Of a DNA stretch of 10,295 nucleotides, positions 8,459-10,295 are shown piece by piece. The notes beneath the pieces are model-generated. The model searched no databases. It was not told where the DNA came from and worked only from the letters and a program-made list of their open reading frames with translations. How positions within the stretch are numbered: the first letter of the stretch is position 1; each line of letters starts with the position of its first letter. The DNA comes from PFJX01 sp037442845 (GTDB lineage Bacteria > Pseudomonadota > Gammaproteobacteria > Burkholderiales > Thiobacillaceae), in assembly GCA_037442845.1 (NCBI GenBank), contig JBBIPL010000077.1, positions 1 to 10,295 of the forward strand, read 5' to 3'. Position numbers and translations under genes: made by a program.

Positions 8459-8467
8459 TGGCATAAT
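8459..8467 (+). promoter_or_regulatory. Possible extended -10 element for the M48 peptidase gene
   Basis: TGgCATAAT on the plus strand resembles an extended -10 (TGnTATAAT, five of six in the hexamer). No good -35 is seen at the usual distance, and the leader would be about 145 nt and include the palindromic repeat. The remainder of the 199-bp orn-peptidase divergent gap shows no clear promoter for orn: TGcCACAAT on the minus strand (8460-8452) is an equally weak candidate. Consensus matching only. Confidence 0.22.
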
Positions 8468-8524
8468 CGCCCGAACTCCCGCACATCGACGCTAACGGAC
8501 ATGACTTTGTAACACACCCCGAAG

Positions 8525-8614
8525 CATGAAAGTCATGCCCGTTTCCCTCACCCCCAGCCCCTCTCCCGCCTGCGGGAGAGGGGAGCTTCAAGAGTCGCTG
8601 ACGCGACTTTCACG
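8525..8614. repeat. Palindromic intergenic element (REP-like) with nested inverted repeats
   Basis: A perfect 12-bp stem CCCCTCTCCCGC / GCGGGAGAGGGG (8558-8569 and 8572-8583) with a 2-nt centre is preceded by CCCTCACCCCCAG. From memory, this type of CTCACCC-plus-hairpin sequence recurs in intergenic DNA of GC-rich Proteobacteria. Around it lie an outer inverted repeat, CATGAAAGTC (8525-8534) against GACTTTCACG (8605-8614), 9 of 10 complementary, and two small hairpins: GCATGA/TCATGC (8524-8538) and AGTCGC/GCGACT (8593-8608). The element ends 3 bp before the peptidase ATG, so it supplies the 5' leader of that gene. Confidence 0.8.
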
Positions 8615-8617
8615 TTA

Positions 8618-9886
8618 ATGCCTTCATTCCAAAGCATTTTTCTTGCCGCCGTGATCCTTTCCAGCGGCCTGCGCCTGTGGCTGCTGCTGCGCCAGATGCG
8701 CCATGTCTGGCGGCATCGCGACACGCCCCCGGATGCCTTCCTGGGCATCATCACGATCGAGGAACACCGCAAGGCGGCCGCCTACACCCTGGCCAAGGCA
8801 CGGCTTGGCCTGCTGCACCTGGCCCTGGAAACCGGCCTGCTGCTGGTCTTCACCCTCGGCGGCGGCCTGCAATGGCTGCACGACCTGCTCGCCGCCCGCC
8901 TGTCCTCGCCCCTGCTGGCGGGCACGGCGCTGCTGTTGGGGCTGGGCCTGATCAGCGCCGCCGCCGAACTGCCGCTGTCGGCCCTCGCCCAGTTCCGCGT
9001 CGAGGCCCGCTTCGGCTTCAACCGGCAGACCCCGGCCGGCTTCGTCGCCGACCTGGCGAAGCAGACCCTGCTCGGCCTGCTCATCGGCGGCCCGCTGCTG
9101 CTGCTGGTGCTGTGGCTGATGGGCGTGATGGGCGAGAGCTGGTGGCTGTGGGTGTGGGGCGTCTGGATGGCCTTCAACCTGCTCATCCTGGCCGTCTATC
9201 CGACCTTCATCGCGCCGTTGTTCAACAAGTTCACGCCGCTCGAGGACCAGGGCCTGCGCGAGCGCATCGAGCAACTGCTGGCGCGCGCCGGCTTCCGCGC
9301 CAACGGCATCTTCGTCATGGACGGCTCGCGCCGCTCCAGCCACGGCAACGCCTACTTCACCGGCCTCGGCCGCAACAAGCGCATCGTCTTCTTCGACACC
9401 TTGCTCGCGCGCCTCGAACCGGCGCAGATCGAGGCCGTGCTGGCGCACGAACTGGGGCATTTCAAGCACCGCCACATCGTCAAGCGCATCGCCTTCCTGT
9501 TCGTGCTTTCGCTGGTCCTGCTGGCCCTGCTGGCCTGGGTGAAGGAAGCCGGCTGGTTCTATGCCGGCCTGGGCGTGGCCAGCCAGACCGACGCCACCGC
9601 CCTGGCCCTGTTCTTCCTGGTGCTGCCGGTCTTCCTGTTTCCCGCCACGCCCGTGATGAGCCTGTATTCGCGCCGCCACGAGTTCCAGGCCGACGCCTTC
9701 GCCGCCCGCCAGACCGATCCCGCGCATCTGGTCACGGCGCTGGTGCGGCTGTACCGCGACAACGCCGCGACGCTGACGCCCGACCCCTTGTATTCGCTGT
9801 TCTACGACAGCCACCCGAAAGCCGTGGAGCGTATTGAAAAGCTTGAGCGTTTCAGTCGACAATCAATCACTCCCCAACCCGCATGA
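8618..9886 (+). CDS. Integral-membrane M48 family metallopeptidase (Ste24/CAAX-protease-like)
   Basis: Zinc endopeptidase of the inner membrane, resembling Ste24 with its N-terminal Peptidase_M48_N region and C-terminal catalytic M48 domain. Bacterial members are thought to take part in membrane-protein quality control; prenylated CAAX substrates are not expected. The 422 residues contain about six to seven hydrophobic helices (roughly 5-23, 63-82, 98-120, 150-170, 175-197, 288-308, 326-346). The zinc site is HELGH at 277-281 with third ligand Glu355 in RRHEFQADAFA and Asp359 beyond. MDGSRRSSHGNAYFTGLG (234-251) and KRIVFFDTLL (254-263) are family-typical. ATG 8618 gives a plausible membrane-helix N-terminus but has no Shine-Dalgarno; a palindromic repeat ends just upstream. 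The next gene starts 10 bp after the stop, on the same strand. Confidence 0.93.
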   Translation: MPSFQSIFLAAVILSSGLRLWLLLRQMRHVWRHRDTPPDAFLGIITIEEHRKAAAYTLAKARLGLLHLALETGLLLVFTLGGGLQWLHDLLAARLSSPLLAGTALLLGLGLISAAAELPLSALAQFRVEARFGFNRQTPAGFVADLAKQTLLGLLIGGPLLLLVLWLMGVMGESWWLWVWGVWMAFNLLILAVYPTFIAPLFNKFTPLEDQGLRERIEQLLARAGFRANGIFVMDGSRRSSHGNAYFTGLGRNKRIVFFDTLLARLEPAQIEAVLAHELGHFKHRHIVKRIAFLFVLSLVLLALLAWVKEAGWFYAGLGVASQTDATALALFFLVLPVFLFPATPVMSLYSRRHEFQADAFAARQTDPAHLVTALVRLYRDNAATLTPDPLYSLFYDSHPKAVERIEKLERFSRQSITPQPA

Positions 9887-9896
9887 GGTGACCGCC

Positions 9897-10202
9897 ATGC
9901 AACGCCTGCTCCCCCTGACCCTGATGTGCCTCTCCGCCCACGTCCTCGCCGGCCCCTTCGACAAGGGCGACGCCAAGCAGGGCAAGACCGCGCACCAGAA
10001 ACTCTGCGCCGACTGCCACGTCGCCAAGTTCGGCGGCGACGGCAGCAGGATCTACACCCGCGCCGAGCGCCGCGTGAAGAACGCCTCCGCCCTCGCCCAG
10101 CAGATCACCACCTGCAACGCCATGCTCGGCGCCAACCTGTTCCCCGAGGACGAACTGCATCTTGCCGCCTACCTGAACGGCCAGTACTACAAGTTCAAGT
10201 GA
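9897..10202 (+). CDS. Small periplasmic monohaem c-type cytochrome
   Basis: Predicted exported electron carrier or haem sensor; the specific partner is unknown. The 101 residues begin with a signal peptide, MQRLLPLTLMCLSAHVLA, with likely cleavage after Ala18. The mature chain is about 83 residues. One CADCH haem-binding motif lies at 37-41, with His41 as proximal ligand. The C-terminal half has TTCNAMLGANLFPEDELHLAAYLN (71-94), a class I-like helix, and ends YYKFK. Met76 is the only Met of the mature protein and sits after Cys73-Asn74, so the sixth ligand is not obvious. Cys73 appears unpaired. ATG 9897 is chosen because GAGGTGA (9885-9891) lies 5 nt upstream and a signal peptide follows; an open frame reaches upstream into the peptidase gene. 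The Shine-Dalgarno overlaps the peptidase stop, implying coupled translation. Confidence 0.9.
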   Translation: MQRLLPLTLMCLSAHVLAGPFDKGDAKQGKTAHQKLCADCHVAKFGGDGSRIYTRAERRVKNASALAQQITTCNAMLGANLFPEDELHLAAYLNGQYYKFK

Positions 10203-10228
10203 CCCCCCGGGAAGCGCGGAATCCCCCC

Positions 10229-10293
10229 GTTTCCCCTTTCCCCGTTTCCCGTTTCCCGTTTCCCGTTTCCCGTTTCCCGTTTCCCGTTTCCCG
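10229..10293. repeat. Heptamer tandem array (GTTTCCC)n at the window end
   Basis: GTTTCCC (10229-10235), the variant CTTTCCC (10236-10242), one extra C, then seven perfect consecutive GTTTCCC copies (10244-10292) followed by G. The array begins 26 bp after the cytochrome stop codon. The 26 bp contain a small palindrome CCCCGGG-type sequence but no gene. The array ends with GCC at the last bases, and whether a complementary GGGAAAC array follows cannot be seen. Confidence 0.97.
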
Positions 10294-10295
10294 CC

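Noticed and set aside
8419..8517. N-terminal extension of oligoribonuclease to an upstream start.
   Set aside because: The extra residues do not resemble the family, and the ATG at 8418 has a good AAGAGG site and the canonical N-terminus.
9834..9896. Upstream ATG for the cytochrome gene inside the peptidase gene.
   Set aside because: It would bury the signal peptide behind 21 residues and ignores the strong GAGGTGA just before 9897.

Overview
The window is a GC-rich chromosomal segment that most resembles a betaproteobacterium. The main reason is the consecutive order pyrG-kdsA-eno-ftsB, a conserved betaproteobacterial block, together with the style of the M48 peptidase and the small c-type cytochrome. 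A Nitrosomonadales- or Rhodocyclales-like host is my best guess, but the sequence alone does not prove it. I see no transposase, integrase, phage gene, CRISPR array, tRNA or rRNA. The gene content is core housekeeping. The unusual material is in the intergenic DNA.

Left part (1-4624, minus strand): one tightly packed transcription unit, read right to left. It starts at a good sigma70-type promoter (about 4596-4624) and runs pyrG (CTP synthase), kdsA (Kdo-8-phosphate synthase), eno (enolase), ftsB (divisome subunit) and the start of a zipA-like divisome anchor that leaves the window at base 1. Junctions are a 4-bp ATGA overlap, 44 bp, 1 bp and a 4-bp ATGA overlap. The unit links CTP supply, Kdo synthesis for lipopolysaccharide (CTP is also used to activate Kdo), phosphoenolpyruvate production (a substrate of KdsA) and septum formation.

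Middle part (4743-8418, minus strand): crcB (fluoride channel), glgP (850-aa alpha-glucan phosphorylase) and orn (oligoribonuclease). The gaps between orn and glgP and between glgP and crcB are each filled by pairs of inverted arrays of 7-bp units, and in both gaps the array begins inside the stop codon of the upstream gene.

Right part (8618-10202, plus strand): divergent from orn is an integral-membrane M48/Ste24-type metallopeptidase, followed after 10 bp by a small secreted monohaem c-type cytochrome with its Shine-Dalgarno overlapping the peptidase stop codon. The roughly 200-bp divergent gap holds a strong palindromic repeat of REP-like appearance. The window ends in a third 7-bp tandem array, (GTTTCCC)n.

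I did not find a convincing new enzymatic or defence system. The best candidate for something undescribed is the set of heptamer arrays: three different 7-bp sequences, two of them arranged as inverted pairs that abut or overlap stop codons. Secondary points of interest are the metal-dependent type of KdsA, a TTG-started enolase, zipA directly behind ftsB with a G9 tract, and the uncertain sixth haem ligand of the cytochrome.
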